From NCBI RefSeq assembly GCF_000160775.2, contig NZ_CM001024.1, positions 1,166,113 through 1,230,112 on the forward strand: 64,000 bases of DNA, written 5' to 3'. Of the stretch, positions 1 through 12,231 are shown in pieces. The stretch comes from Aeromicrobium marinum DSM 15272 (GTDB lineage Bacteria; Actinomycetota; Actinomycetes; Propionibacteriales; Nocardioidaceae). Both the position numbers and the translations under genes were made by a program. Numbering within the stretch: position 1 is the first letter of the stretch; each line of letters starts with the position of its first letter. The notes beneath the pieces were generated by a model that saw only the letters and a list, made by a program, of their open reading frames with translations, was not told where the DNA came from and searched no databases.

Positions 1-197
1 CACCCTCCCATGGCCACCGGCTCGTCGCCGACGTGGCCGAGCAGGAAGACCCCGTGGGGCGCGAGGAAGTGCTCGGCGTCGATCGGGGAGACGTCGCCCG
101 AGCCGCCGTAGCGACGGCCGTACTCGGCCTGCACCTCGGCCGTCAGCAGCACCGCGTCGTCACCGTCGTAGGGCGCGACACGGAACCGTACGGTCAG
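1..197 (-). CDS. GNAT-family N-acetyltransferase, N-terminal fragment (cut by window edge)
   Basis: This fragment would transfer an acetyl group from acetyl-CoA to an unknown amine. The 65 visible residues have the look of a common actinobacterial GNAT N-terminus: an [12 protein letters not shown] stretch (about residues 23-34), then a HGVFLLG strand and EPVAMGG near the edge. The frame has no ATG or GTG ahead of the conserved part. The likeliest start is CTG at 197-195, which overlaps the TGA stop of arc in the same way that ATGA junctions do. A GTG about 16 codons further in would delete conserved sequence. The gene is therefore probably coupled to arc translation. The family call rests on recalled sequence style, and the C-terminal acetyl-CoA-binding half is outside the window. 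Confidence 0.6.
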   Translation of the reverse strand, partial: MTVRFRVAPYDGDDAVLLTAEVQAEYGRRYGGSGDVSPIDAEHFLAPHGVFLLGHVGDEPVAMGG

Positions 198-1960
198 AGG
201 TACTGGCCGGTGTTGGCCACGGTGTCGATCGACCGTCCCGGCTCGTTGCCGCCCTTGCCGGTGATGAGCGTGCGGATGAACACGATCCGCTCGCCCTTCT
301 TGCCCGAGATCCGCGCCCAGTCGTCGGGGTTGGTGGTGTTGGGCAGGTCCTCGTTCTCCTTGAACTCGTCCAGGCAGGCCTGCAGCATGTGCTGGACGCG
401 CAGGCCCCGGTCGCCGTGGTCGAGCAGGTCCTTGATCGCCATCTTCTTCGCGCGGTCCACGATGTTCTGGATCATGGCTCCGGAGTTGAAGTCCTTGAAG
501 TACAGGATCTCCTTGTCACCGTTGGCGTAGGTCACCTCGAGGAACTGGTTGTCCTCGGACTCGGTGTACATGTGCTCGACGGTGCGCTGGATCATGCCGT
601 CGACGCACGCCTGGCGGTCACCACCCCACTCGGCGAGGTCGTCGGTGTGCAGCGGCAGCGTCGTGGTGAGGTACTTGCTGAAGATGTCCCGGGCGGACTC
701 GGCGTCGGGGCGCTCGATCTTGATCTTCACGTCGAGACGACCCGGGCGCAGGATCGCCGGGTCGATCATGTCCTCGCGGTTGGACGCACCGATGACCAGG
801 ACGTTCTCCAGGCCCTCGACGCCGTCGATCTCGCTGAGCAGCTGCGGCACGATGGTGTTCTCGACGTCGGAGGACACACCGGATCCGCGGGTGCGGAACA
901 GCGAGTCCATCTCGTCGAAGAACACGATGACCGGAGTGCCCTCGCTGGCCTTCTCCCGCGCGCGCTGGAAGACGAGCCGGATGTGCCGCTCGGTCTCGCC
1001 CACGTACTTGTTGAGCAGCTCGGGGCCCTTGATGTTGAGGAAGAACGACCGTCCCTCCTCGCCCGTGCGCTCGGAGACCTTCTTGGCCAGCGACGCGGCG
1101 ACCGCCTTGGCGATCATCGTCTTGCCGCAGCCGGGAGGTCCGTAGAGCAGCACGCCCTTGGGCGGCTTGAGCTCGTGCTCGATGAACACCTCGGGGTGCA
1201 GGTACGGCAGCTCGACGGCGTCGCGGATGGACTCGATCTGGCCCCGCAGACCACCGATGGAGTCGTAGTCGATGTCGGGCACCTCCTCGAGCACGAGGTC
1301 CTCGACCTCGCTCTTGGGGATGCGCTCGTAGACGTACCCGGATCGGGAGTCCAGCAGCAGGGAGTCGCCGGGGCGCAGCTTGACCCCGTCGAGGGAGTGG
1401 GCCAGACGCACGATGCGTTCCTCGTCGGCATTGCCCATGACCAGGGCCCGGGCGCCGTCGGACAGCACCTCCTTGAAGGAGACCACCTCACCGACCTCCT
1501 CGAAGGCCAGCGCGGCGACGACGTTCATGGCCTCGTTGAGGATGACCTCCTGACCCTGGCGGAGGGCCTCACGGTCGACGGCCGGGCTGACGACGACGCG
1601 CAGCTTCCGTCCGCCCGTGAACACGTCGACCGAGTCGTCCTCGTTGAGCTGCAGGAAGGTGCCGAAACCGGTCGGCGGCTGGGCCAGCCGGTCGACCTCC
1701 TCCTTCAGCGTGACGATCTGGTCGCGCGCCTCGCGCAGGGTCGCACTCAGCCGCTCGTTCTGGGCCGAGGTGGCGGCGAGCCGGGTCTCGAGGTCGCCGA
1801 GCCGGTGGTCGGTGGAGCGGACCTCGCCGGAGCGGGAGTCACCCGAACGCTCGCCCGCGAGGCGGCGGCGGAGGTGCTCGACCTCGGCACGCAGGTAGGC
1901 CAGCTCGGCCGCGGCCTGGGCCGCTCCGGGACCTCCAGTGGGGGCTTGGTCGTCGAACAT
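194..1960 (-). CDS. arc: Proteasome-associated AAA+ ATPase ARC/Mpa
   Basis: Hexameric unfoldase that recognises pupylated proteins and feeds them into the 20S proteasome in the cytoplasm. The 588 residues are close to the usual length of about 600. An N-terminal coiled coil (about residues 12-90, the Pup-binding part) is followed by OB-type inter-domain sequence. The AAA+ module has Walker A GPPGCGKT and Walker [13 protein letters not shown]. The protein ends in GQYL, the C-terminal tail this family uses to dock on and open the proteasome gate. The ATG at 1960 was chosen because AGGAGGT lies just upstream. trmI precedes it and the GNAT fragment overlaps its stop. dop, pup and the prc genes are not in the window. 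Confidence 0.97.
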   Translation of the reverse strand: MFDDQAPTGGPGAAQAAAELAYLRAEVEHLRRRLAGERSGDSRSGEVRSTDHRLGDLETRLAATSAQNERLSATLREARDQIVTLKEEVDRLAQPPTGFGTFLQLNEDDSVDVFTGGRKLRVVVSPAVDREALRQGQEVILNEAMNVVAALAFEEVGEVVSFKEVLSDGARALVMGNADEERIVRLAHSLDGVKLRPGDSLLLDSRSGYVYERIPKSEVEDLVLEEVPDIDYDSIGGLRGQIESIRDAVELPYLHPEVFIEHELKPPKGVLLYGPPGCGKTMIAKAVAASLAKKVSERTGEEGRSFFLNIKGPELLNKYVGETERHIRLVFQRAREKASEGTPVIVFFDEMDSLFRTRGSGVSSDVENTIVPQLLSEIDGVEGLENVLVIGASNREDMIDPAILRPGRLDVKIKIERPDAESARDIFSKYLTTTLPLHTDDLAEWGGDRQACVDGMIQRTVEHMYTESEDNQFLEVTYANGDKEILYFKDFNSGAMIQNIVDRAKKMAIKDLLDHGDRGLRVQHMLQACLDEFKENEDLPNTTNPDDWARISGKKGERIVFIRTLITGKGGNEPGRSIDTVANTGQYL

Positions 1961-2036
1961 CAGCACACCTCCTGCTCGTGTCCACGACCCTACCCGTTCG
2001 GCGGTCGTCCGCAGGACGTTGCGGGGAGCGGTGGCG

Positions 2037-2942
2037 TTACGTGTTGATGACGTCGCCGGACGACTCCTCGCCGGGCGGCCGCGGGCCGTGGTACTCCGGT
2101 CCGTACGCGCCGGGCGCCGGGCGCCGGGTCCGGCCGAGCGACCGTTCGCCGGGTGCCATCCGCCGGGCGGTGACGAGGTAGGCGGTGTGGGCGCCCGCTC
2201 CGTGGGCCGGACGGACCGCCAGGCCCTCGAGGTGCCAGTCGCGCTGCAACGTCTCCCAGGCGTGCGGCTCGGTGAACCCGCCGTGCGCGCGGATCGTCTC
2301 GACGAACCGCGACAGCTGGGTCGTGGTGGCGACGTAGCCGCAGACGATCCCGCCGGGCACGAGCCGCTCGGCAGCCAGGGGGACACAGGTCCACGGGTCG
2401 ACCATGTCGAGGATCAGCCGATCGACCTCGGTCTCGGTCATGTCCTCGCGGACGTCGCCGACGGTGAGGGTCCACGCCGGGTGCTCCCCCACCAGCTGCC
2501 CGACGTTGCGGCGGGCGACCTCGGCGAAGTCCTCGCGCAGCTCGTAGGAGCCGAGGTGGCCGTCGGGGCCGACGGCCCTCAGGAGGTAGGCGGTGAGGCT
2601 GCCGGAGCCCGCACCGGCCTCGACGACGCGGGCACCGGGGAAGATGTCCGCCATCGTCACGATCTGGGCGGCGTCCTTCGGGTAGATGATGGCGGCGCCA
2701 CGGGGCATGGCCACGACGTACTCCGACAGCAGGGGCCGGAACACCTGGTACTCGCCGCCGAGGCTGGACCCGATGATGATCCCCTCGGGCCGCCCGATCA
2801 TGTCGTCGTGACGGATCTGGCCCTTCTTGGTCGAGAACTCGCGACCCGCCTCGAGCCGCAGGTTGTGCTTGCGGCCCTTGGCGTCGCTGAGCCTGACCCA
2901 CTCCCCCTCGACCAGCGGTCCGCTGCGCATCCAGGTGGTCAC
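2037..2942 (-). CDS. trmI: tRNA (adenine(58)-N1)-methyltransferase TrmI
   Basis: SAM-dependent enzyme that makes m1A58 in the T-loop of tRNAs, acting as a homotetramer. The protein is 301 aa. The N-terminal part contains [11 protein letters not shown] and GEYQVFRP. The Rossmann SAM site is [15 protein letters not shown] at about residues 105-119. The substrate-side strand LILDMVDPW is the DxxDP(W) signature of the TrmI group. The start is a GTG at 2942 that overlaps the stop of the M50 protease gene by four bases (GTGA), with GAGAGG upstream, so the two genes are translationally coupled. An internal ATG at 2930 is possible but less likely. Confidence 0.95.
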   Translation of the reverse strand: MTTWMRSGPLVEGEWVRLSDAKGRKHNLRLEAGREFSTKKGQIRHDDMIGRPEGIIIGSSLGGEYQVFRPLLSEYVVAMPRGAAIIYPKDAAQIVTMADIFPGARVVEAGAGSGSLTAYLLRAVGPDGHLGSYELREDFAEVARRNVGQLVGEHPAWTLTVGDVREDMTETEVDRLILDMVDPWTCVPLAAERLVPGGIVCGYVATTTQLSRFVETIRAHGGFTEPHAWETLQRDWHLEGLAVRPAHGAGAHTAYLVTARRMAPGERSLGRTRRPAPGAYGPEYHGPRPPGEESSGDVINT

Positions 2943-3892
2943 GGGGATCCCTCTCGGTAGGCGTCGGACAGGTCGTCGCGACGGAGCAGGCCGACGTCGT
3001 GCCCGTCGGGATCGACCAGCAGGTAGGTGTCGGCCGGGACCCGGGTGATGGCGCGGAGCAGGGCCACGCCGCCCAGGTCGGACGGCAGCCGTGGGAGGTC
3101 GGACGTGTCCCGGTCGTCCACGTCGACGGCGAGGCGGGAGGCCACGAGCGACTCGATGCGTCCGGCACGGTCCGCGACACGCAGCGCCTGGGAGGCGCCC
3201 TGCCACAGGAACACGGAGACCAGACCCGCGACGGCGAGGTCGAGGTACCCGGCGGCCCCACCGGCTGCGGCCCGGACGGCGCCGAACACGGTGGCGGCGA
3301 CGGCCGCCACCCGGCCGATCCACGCGGCCACGCGGATGCCGGTGAGCTCTCGGCCCGTGACGGCCCAGATGATCGCTCGCAGCACCCGCCCCCCGTCGAG
3401 CGGCAGACCGGGAAGCAGGTTGAAGCCCGCCACGATCACGTTGACCCAGCCGATCGACCACCACACGGTGGACGCCGTCCCGTCCCCGGCCGCGCCCGCG
3501 ACGCCGAGTGCGGCCAGACCGACGAGGAGCGACGCGAGTGGACCGGAGCCCGCAGTGAGCAGCTCCTGGCGGGCCGACCGGCTCTCGCCCTCGATCAGCG
3601 TCTCGCCCCCCAGCAGGTGCAGGGTCACCGAGGCGACGTCCATGCCGTACGACCGCGCCACGACCACGTGGGCGATCTCGTGCAGGAGCACCGAGACGTA
3701 CAGCGCGACGATCAGCGCGAACGCGACCAGGTACGGGTCGTCGGTGCCGGAGCGCTCGAACCGCGGGCCGAGCAACAGGACCAGGGCGGCGCCCATGACG
3801 ACCAGACCCGGCCGCACGAAGATGCCCGCGCCCAGCACCCGACCGATGCGGAACGCACCAGCAGGCCCGGGCCTGCGCGTCTCGCCGGTCAT
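2939..3892 (-). CDS. Site-2-protease-type M50 membrane metallopeptidase
   Basis: Multi-pass membrane zinc protease of the S2P/SpoIVFB type, which cleaves membrane-embedded or membrane-associated substrates. The 317-aa protein shows the HEIAH zinc motif in its second membrane segment (about residues 70-74) and NLLPGLPLDGGR (about 158-169), the second family signature, which carries the third metal ligand. A cytoplasmic C-terminal region (about 245-317) looks like a partial CBS-type domain, as in many S2P relatives. A TAGGTT hexamer six bases before the ATG suggests a leaderless transcript. It lies upstream of trmI and arc and overlaps trmI. The substrate cannot be inferred. Confidence 0.93.
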   Translation of the reverse strand: MTGETRRPGPAGAFRIGRVLGAGIFVRPGLVVMGAALVLLLGPRFERSGTDDPYLVAFALIVALYVSVLLHEIAHVVVARSYGMDVASVTLHLLGGETLIEGESRSARQELLTAGSGPLASLLVGLAALGVAGAAGDGTASTVWWSIGWVNVIVAGFNLLPGLPLDGGRVLRAIIWAVTGRELTGIRVAAWIGRVAAVAATVFGAVRAAAGGAAGYLDLAVAGLVSVFLWQGASQALRVADRAGRIESLVASRLAVDVDDRDTSDLPRLPSDLGGVALLRAITRVPADTYLLVDPDGHDVGLLRRDDLSDAYREGSP

Positions 3893-3898
3893 GGCGTC

Positions 3899-3904
3899 AA
3901 CCTA
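3899..3904 (-). promoter_or_regulatory. Putative leaderless -10 of the M50 peptidase gene
   Basis: TAGGTT on the minus strand lies six bases before the ATG at 3892, so transcription should begin at or next to the start codon. No -35 was assigned. Confidence 0.5.
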
Positions 3905-3937
3905 TCGCGGCACCCGTCCGCTGTCCGTGCGTGTCGC

Positions 3938-3943
3938 TACGGT
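3938..3943 (+). promoter_or_regulatory. Putative leaderless -10 of the RecB-like gene
   Basis: TACGGT lies six bases before the ATG at 3950 and there is no Shine-Dalgarno sequence, which fits a leaderless mRNA. Confidence 0.5.
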
Positions 3944-3949
3944 GCACCC

Positions 3950-4846
3950 ATGGACGACTTCGTGGCCGACGACCCGACCCCTGCGGTGTTCCGGGCGCGG
4001 CTGTCCCCGAGCCGGGCCGGCGACTTCCAGACGTGCCCGCTGCTGTTCCGGTTCCGCACCATCGACCGGCTGCCCGAGCCGGCCAGCCCGGTCATGGCCC
4101 GAGGCACCCTGGTGCACGCGGTCCTGGAGCACCTCTACGACGCACCGGCGGAGGCGCGGACCCTCGAGGCCGCGACCGCGATGCTGCCCGACGCCTGGCA
4201 GACCCTGCAGGCCGAGGACGAGCGGCTCCAGGAGCTGTTCGACGCCGGCCGGCCGGACGACCAGGCGGCGTGGCTCGCCTCGGCCGCGGAGCTGCTCGGC
4301 AGCTACTTCGCCCTCGAGGACCCTACCAGGCTGGAGCCGGCGGCCCGCGAGCTGCGCGTGGAGCACGTGCTCGACGACGCGGTGACCCTGGGCGGCATCG
4401 TCGACCGGCTCGACGTCGCACCCGACGGGCGGATACGGATCGTCGACTACAAGACCGGCCGGTCCCCCGACCCGCGCTTCGAGGCGTCCGCGTTGTTCCA
4501 GATGAAGTTCTACGCGCTCGTGGTCTGGCGCAGTCGCGGCGTGCTGCCGACGCTGCTGCAGCTGATGTACCTGGGCGACCGCCAGGTGCTGCAGTACACG
4601 CCGACAGAGTCCGACCTGCTCGCCACCGAGCGGAAGGTCCGCGCCCTCTGGGACGCCATCACGGCGTCCACCGAGCGCCGGGAGTTCCGGCCCCGCCGCA
4701 GCGCGTTGTGCGGCTTCTGCGCGCACCAGTCGCTCTGCCCCGAGTGGGGAGGCACCCCACCGCCCCTGCCCCTGCTGCAGATCGAGGGCCCGGTCGCCTC
4801 AGGCGAACAGGGTGCGCAGGGTGTCGGGGGTGGTCCCCGCCAGTGA
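3950..4846 (+). CDS. RecB-family PD-(D/E)XK exonuclease with predicted Fe-S cluster
   Basis: Single-domain nuclease related to the RecB/AddB/Cas4 nuclease domain (298 aa). The PD-(D/E)XK core is visible as GGIVDRLD (about residue 146) followed by IRIVDYKTGR (about 163-172), which supplies the catalytic D and K. LSPSRAGDFQTCPLLF near the N-terminus carries one Cys. The C-terminal CGFCAHQSLCPEW supplies three more, together forming the 4Fe-4S cysteine set known in AddB-like nucleases. The start is ATG at 3950 with a -10-like TACGGT six bases upstream. The last 48 bp overlap the convergent HAD gene. The substrate is DNA by family; the specific pathway is unknown. Confidence 0.92.
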   Translation: MDDFVADDPTPAVFRARLSPSRAGDFQTCPLLFRFRTIDRLPEPASPVMARGTLVHAVLEHLYDAPAEARTLEAATAMLPDAWQTLQAEDERLQELFDAGRPDDQAAWLASAAELLGSYFALEDPTRLEPAARELRVEHVLDDAVTLGGIVDRLDVAPDGRIRIVDYKTGRSPDPRFEASALFQMKFYALVVWRSRGVLPTLLQLMYLGDRQVLQYTPTESDLLATERKVRALWDAITASTERREFRPRRSALCGFCAHQSLCPEWGGTPPPLPLLQIEGPVASGEQGAQGVGGGPRQ

Positions 4847-5440
4847 CGGCAGGGTGCGCCGTCGTGGTCCGTCGGGCACCCTCACCATGTGCGGCACCAC
4901 GAGCACCTCGCACCCCGCTGCCGTCGCGGAGGCGGCGCCGGTGACCGAGTCCTCGATCGCGAGGCAGGCCGCGGCGTCGACGCCCAGCTGGGCCGCCGCG
5001 GTCAGGTAGGGCTCGGGATGCGGTTTGCCCCGGCTCACGGCATCGCCGGTGACGACCGCGGCGAAGGGCAGCTGCCGGGCGATGGGCTCGGCCAGCACGG
5101 CGTAGGACATCGTCACCAACGCCTGCGGCACCTTGGCGGCCGCGAACGCCGTGACCAGCTCCTTGGCACCGGGTCTCCAGGCGACACCGTCCTGCAGGCC
5201 CGCACCCACCCGCTGCACCAGGAAGTCGACGATCTGGGCCGCGGTCATGTCGGCGTCGAAGTGTCGGCGCAGGTGCTCGCCGGCGGTCATCAGGTCACTG
5301 CCGATGAGCGCTAGCGCGTCCTCCTCGGTCCAGACCCGGCCGAACCGTTCCGCCAGGGCGTGCTCGGCGGCCATCCAGAGCGGCTCGGTGTCGGCCAGGG
5401 TCCCGTCCAGGTCCCACAGCACCGCTGCCGGCCAGGTCAT
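4799..5440 (-). CDS. HAD-superfamily phosphatase (beta-phosphoglucomutase/PGP-like, IA subfamily)
   Basis: Cytoplasmic haloacid-dehalogenase-type hydrolase of 213 aa. Motif I is LWDLDGTLADTEP, with the nucleophile Asp at about residue 10. Motif II is VTMSYA, motif III is SRGKPHPEPY, and motif IV is CLAIEDSVTGAASATAAG. The EDSxxG loop and the helical cap between motifs I and II place it in subfamily IA, which covers sugar-phosphate and phosphoglycolate phosphatases and phosphomutases. The exact substrate cannot be read from sequence. The ATG at 5440 has GGGGAGGGGG upstream. Its 3' end overlaps the RecB-like gene for 48 bp in a tail-to-tail arrangement. Confidence 0.92.
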   Translation of the reverse strand: MTWPAAVLWDLDGTLADTEPLWMAAEHALAERFGRVWTEEDALALIGSDLMTAGEHLRRHFDADMTAAQIVDFLVQRVGAGLQDGVAWRPGAKELVTAFAAAKVPQALVTMSYAVLAEPIARQLPFAAVVTGDAVSRGKPHPEPYLTAAAQLGVDAAACLAIEDSVTGAASATAAGCEVLVVPHMVRVPDGPRRRTLPSLAGTTPDTLRTLFA

Positions 5441-5458
5441 GGCGCCCCCTCCCCGTGG

Positions 5459-6442
5459 TTACGCGCAGGTCGACGTGGCGTACGCCTCGACACGCTGCGA
5501 CGCCTCCCGCAGGCCGGTGGTGTCCGGCGTGGTCTCCGGGTCGTCGGCCACGGCGCGGTAGAAGGTGCTCAGCAGCTCGACGTCGGGGACGATCTCCTCC
5601 GGACCGTCGGCGGCCAGTGCCTCGTAGCCCGCGGCGACGTCCTCCAGCGGGCCCGACAGCTCGGTGATCTGGTCGGGGGTGGTCGACGCAGCCTGGCGCA
5701 GGATGTCGGCGCTGGCGGCCTGGAGGTCGTCCATCGCCGCACAGAACGCAGCAGCCTGGTCGGCCGGGTCGTCGCTGGGCTCGGCATCGTTGTCGTCGCC
5801 CGCCGCCGGATCGTCGCTCTCGCCCGCCGGCTCGCTCGTGGCGGTGTCGGAGGCCGCGACGTCGTCGTCGTCGTTGCCACCGGTGACGGCGAAGACGGTG
5901 CCGAGGCCGACCAGGAGCGCCACCACCACGGCGACGGCCAGCCACGTGCCGGACCCGGACTTCTCGTCCTCGGGGTCGACCGCGTTCTCGTCGGCGGGGT
6001 CGTCCTCGAACGCGACGACGGTGTCGCCGTCGGCGGCGTCGTTGCTGCTGTCGGCATCGACGGGGACCTCGTCGGCCGCGGTCTCCTCGACCGGCACCTC
6101 ATCGACGGCAGCCTCGTCGGTCGCGGTCTCCTCGACGGGAGCGTCCTCAGCGGTCGCCTCGTCGGCAGCCGGCTCCTCAGCGGCGGCGTCCTCAGCAGCA
6201 ACGTCCTCAGCAGCAACGTCCTCGGCCGGGGCGTCCTCGCCCGTGCCTGCCTCGCGGGCGGCGATGGCGGCAGCCACCTGGTCGCCGCCGCGCGTCTTCA
6301 GCCAGTAGAGGACGCCCTCGTCGGCGGACGGGTTGGCCGCGATGGTCTCCCACAGGTCCGGATGCTTGGCCGCCAGCTCTCCGAGCCGCTGCGAGGAGGT
6401 CTCGGGGTTCGCGGCTTCCGCCTGCAGGTCGTCGTCGGCCAT
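5459..6442 (-). CDS. Acidic single-pass membrane protein with N-terminal LRV-like domain
   Basis: Function unknown (327 aa). Residues about 1-60 (NPETSSQRLGELAAKHPDLW, then IAANPSADEGVLYWLKTRGG) resemble the variant leucine-rich repeat domain found at the N-terminus of many actinobacterial envelope proteins. A long Ala/Glu/Asp/Val tract (about 75-165) with repeats such as AAEDVAAEDV follows. One membrane segment (about 172-194, WLAVAVVVALLVGLGTVFAV) leads to an acidic linker and an outside C-terminal domain of about 110 residues containing two cysteines (AAFCAAMDD and the end STCA) that could form a disulfide. The ATG at 6442 has ACGGAGGA upstream. It is divergent from metH. Confidence 0.7.
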   Translation of the reverse strand: MADDDLQAEAANPETSSQRLGELAAKHPDLWETIAANPSADEGVLYWLKTRGGDQVAAAIAAREAGTGEDAPAEDVAAEDVAAEDAAAEEPAADEATAEDAPVEETATDEAAVDEVPVEETAADEVPVDADSSNDAADGDTVVAFEDDPADENAVDPEDEKSGSGTWLAVAVVVALLVGLGTVFAVTGGNDDDDVAASDTATSEPAGESDDPAAGDDNDAEPSDDPADQAAAFCAAMDDLQAASADILRQAASTTPDQITELSGPLEDVAAGYEALAADGPEEIVPDVELLSTFYRAVADDPETTPDTTGLREASQRVEAYATSTCA

Positions 6443-6670
6443 GGTGTGCGGTTCCTCCGTGGGGATTCGGGTGGTCGACGCCATCGTGACGGGACCATCG
6501 GTCAGCCTAGGCCACCGGGTCCCCCGACGGGCCCGAAAACACGCAACCGGTTGGTTCCGGATGTGACGCGTGAGAAACTGGTGGGCGAATCTCTCCATCA
6601 CGCCCACGCGAGCCCGCTGCCGGCCGGAGGTTCCCGTGACCAGACCCTTCCCTGACTCTCGAGGAATCGC
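6443..6670 (+). promoter_or_regulatory. metH leader region with a 7-bp hairpin
   Basis: This 228-bp divergent gap feeds metH. An inverted repeat GTGGGCG/CGCCCAC (6581-6587 and 6601-6607, 13-nt loop) lies 64 bases before the metH start. I see no cobalamin-riboswitch core, no S-box-like core and no convincing -10. GAGGAA before the GTG at 6671 is the ribosome binding site. Whether the hairpin regulates anything is unknown. Confidence 0.3.
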
Positions 6671-10471
<3,801 letters not shown>

Positions 10472-10478
10472 TCCGGAC

Positions 10479-10484
10479 TACGCT
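10479..10484 (+). promoter_or_regulatory. Putative leaderless -10 of the PAC2 gene
   Basis: TACGCT lies six bases before the GTG at 10491. It partly overlaps a perfect 14-bp palindrome (10468-10481) that also includes the metH stop codon. Confidence 0.5.
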
Positions 10485-10490
10485 GACGAG

Positions 10491-11345
10491 GTGAGCCTCG
10501 ACGACATCCCCCCGCTGCGCGACCCGTGGATGGTGGCTGCCTTCGAGGGGTGGAACGACGCCGCCGAGGCCGCCTCGGGCGTCGTGGCGCACCTGATCGA
10601 CGAGTGGGACGCCGAGGTCCTGGTGGAGCTCGACCCGGAGGACTACTACGACTTCCAGGTGACCCGTCCCATGATCCACCGCGACGAGGCGGGCGACTCC
10701 GAGCTGGTGTGGCCGACGCCGACGATCTACCACGCCCGTCCGCCGCACGGTGGACGCGACGTGCTGCTGCTGAGTGCCCCGGAGCCCAACTTCCGGTGGC
10801 GCGGCTTCTGCTCCACCGTGCTGGGCGTCGCCTCCCTCGCCGGGGTCAGCGAGGTGGTGACCCTGGGGGCGCTGCTCGCTGACTCGCCACACACGCACCC
10901 GGTGCCGGTCAGCGGATCCGCCAGTGACGAGACCCGGCGCGCGCGGCTCGGCGCGGCACCGTCGCGGTACGCGGGTCCGGTGGGTATCAATGCCGCCCTG
11001 GCCGACGAGGCCAGGCTGGCCGGCCTGCCCTCGGTGTCACTCTGGGCAGCGGTGCCCCACTATCTGGCGGAGCCGCCGTGTCCGAAGGCGACGCTGGCGC
11101 TGCTCGGGGCGTTGGAGGACGCCATCGGGGTGCCTCTCCCCCAGGGCGTGCTGCCCGAGATGACCGAGGCCTGGCAACGTGGCGCGGAGGAGCTGACCGA
11201 GCGCGACGAGGAGATCGCCGAGTACGTGCAGGCGCTGGAGTCCGAGCGGGACACCAGCGAGCTGCCCGAGGCGTCGGGCGATGCGATCGCCCGCGAGTTC
11301 GAGCGCTACCTGCGCCGCCGCGGCGTCGACGGCACCGACGGCTGA
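10491..11345 (+). CDS. PAC2-family protein (proteasome assembly chaperone-like)
   Basis: The 284-aa protein belongs to the PAC2 family, named after a eukaryotic proteasome-assembly chaperone. The actinobacterial members are structurally defined but their biochemical role is unsettled. Visible family features are the N-terminal AFEGWNDAAEAAS (about 16-28), the central VVTLGALLADSPHTHPVPV (about 121-139), and the SLWAAVPHYL stretch with a charged helical C-terminus that ends in an RYLRRR cluster. The GTG start has a TACGCT hexamer six bases upstream. It sits after metH in the same neighbourhood as arc, as in mycobacteria, which keeps a proteasome link plausible but unproven. Repeat block 11361-11880 follows its 3' end. 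Confidence 0.9.
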   Translation: MSLDDIPPLRDPWMVAAFEGWNDAAEAASGVVAHLIDEWDAEVLVELDPEDYYDFQVTRPMIHRDEAGDSELVWPTPTIYHARPPHGGRDVLLLSAPEPNFRWRGFCSTVLGVASLAGVSEVVTLGALLADSPHTHPVPVSGSASDETRRARLGAAPSRYAGPVGINAALADEARLAGLPSVSLWAAVPHYLAEPPCPKATLALLGALEDAIGVPLPQGVLPEMTEAWQRGAEELTERDEEIAEYVQALESERDTSELPEASGDAIAREFERYLRRRGVDGTDG

Positions 11346-11360
11346 AACGCCTGCTCGCGC

Positions 11361-11880
11361 GACCGCGTGTTCGCCAGCCCGAGCGTGCGAGGGCGTGAGC
11401 GCAGCGAGGCGAACCCCACGCGAGTGTCGCCTCGGGCTCGTTCCGCTCCTTGGCGACCACCAGGGGCGTGGTTTCGAGGCTGCTCGTTCCTCGCAGCACC
11501 TCAACCACCGAGAACACGCCACCCAGGTGTTCGCCAGCCCGAGCTTGCGAGGGCGTGAGCGAAGCGAGGCGAACCTCGCGTGAGTGTCCGCCTCGGGCTC
11601 GTTCCTCGCCCTCACGGTCGCTGCGCTCCCTGGCGACCACATGCTCGCGAACCCCACGTGAGTGTCGCCTCGGGCTCCGCCCTCACGGTCGCTGCGCTCC
11701 CTGGCGACCACATGCTCGCGAACCCCACGTGAGTGTCGCCTCGGGCTCCGCCCTCACGGTCGCTGCGCTCCCTGGCGACCACATGCTCGCGAACCTCACG
11801 TGAGTGGGCGCCTCGGGCTCGTCCCTCGCCCTCACGGTCGCTCCGCTCCCTGGCGACCACCACAGCGGGGCGAACCTCGC
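11361..11880. repeat. Modular intergenic palindromic repeat block 1 (order A-B-C-A-B-B-B-B)
   Basis: This fills most of the 639-bp gap after the PAC2 gene. Module A (11369-11414 and again from 11529) is bounded by GTTCGCC and GGCGAAC. Module B is built on CTCACGGTCGCT followed by CCCTGGCGACCAC. Module C (11468-11508) is bounded by GTGGTT and AACCAC with a GCTGC/GCAGC inner stem. Module B is tandemly repeated at 11611, 11682 and 11753 (period 71 bp), with a fourth copy at 11831. The same modules recur in four other gaps of this window. Short frames through the block encode only repeat-derived Arg/Ser/Glu-rich peptides. Bases 11881-11984 hold the upstream region of the next gene, where I see only its AGGAGC ribosome binding site. 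Confidence 0.9.
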
Positions 11881-11984
11881 TCCCCGGTCACCCGGGCTTG
11901 GCCGGCTGAGTTGCGCCGTGGGGCGAAGGTGCGACGCTCGGACAGAGGGCGGCACACCTCGCCCCGCGGACCGAGGAGCATGAC

Positions 11985-12230
11985 GTGAGCACCAGCGAAG
12001 CCCCCAACGGACCCCGTCCCGTCACCGACTGGACCGACCTCGGGCAGGAGATGTGGGCCTACCTCACGGGCAAGGGCGCCGCGGTGAACTACGAGTTCAT
12101 CGACATGGCCGTCGAGGTGCCCCGCGACACCGGCCCGGAGGCACCACGCGCCACGTGGAAGCTCAACGGGACGCTGCGCATCACCACCAGCGACGACCAG
12201 CTCCCCGGCGCCGACCCGCACCGAGGCTGA
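11985..12230 (+). CDS. Small conserved-looking protein of unknown function (81 aa)
   Basis: I do not recognise a named domain. The 81-aa protein has an aromatic, hydrophobic centre (DLGQEMWAYLTGKG, then NYEFIDMAVEVPRDTG) and ends with WKLNGTLRITTSD. It has no signal peptide, membrane segment or cysteines, so a small soluble beta-rich fold is likely. The GTG start has AGGAGC upstream. It ends one base before the next gene, so the two are almost certainly one transcript and probably work together. Codon use looks like that of its neighbours, which supports a real gene. Confidence 0.75.
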   Translation: MSTSEAPNGPRPVTDWTDLGQEMWAYLTGKGAAVNYEFIDMAVEVPRDTGPEAPRATWKLNGTLRITTSDDQLPGADPHRG

Positions 12231-12231
12231 C

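Noticed and set aside
1-197. Fragment read as Dop, the usual neighbour of the proteasome ATPase
   Set aside because: The sequence lacks the Dop/PafA start and ATP-grasp-like motifs and instead shows a GNAT N-terminus.
389-2047. A 552-codon plus-strand frame opposite arc
   Set aside because: Shadow of the arc coding strand with low-complexity Leu/Val/Asp composition. It has no ribosome binding site or domain.
6443-6670. Cobalamin riboswitch before metH
   Set aside because: No B12-box core or matching helices could be found, and only a simple hairpin is present.
11367-11988. Several short open frames through repeat block 1
   Set aside because: The predicted peptides are Arg/Ser/Glu-rich translations of the repeat modules and appear in all frames. 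No start signal or independent conservation is visible.
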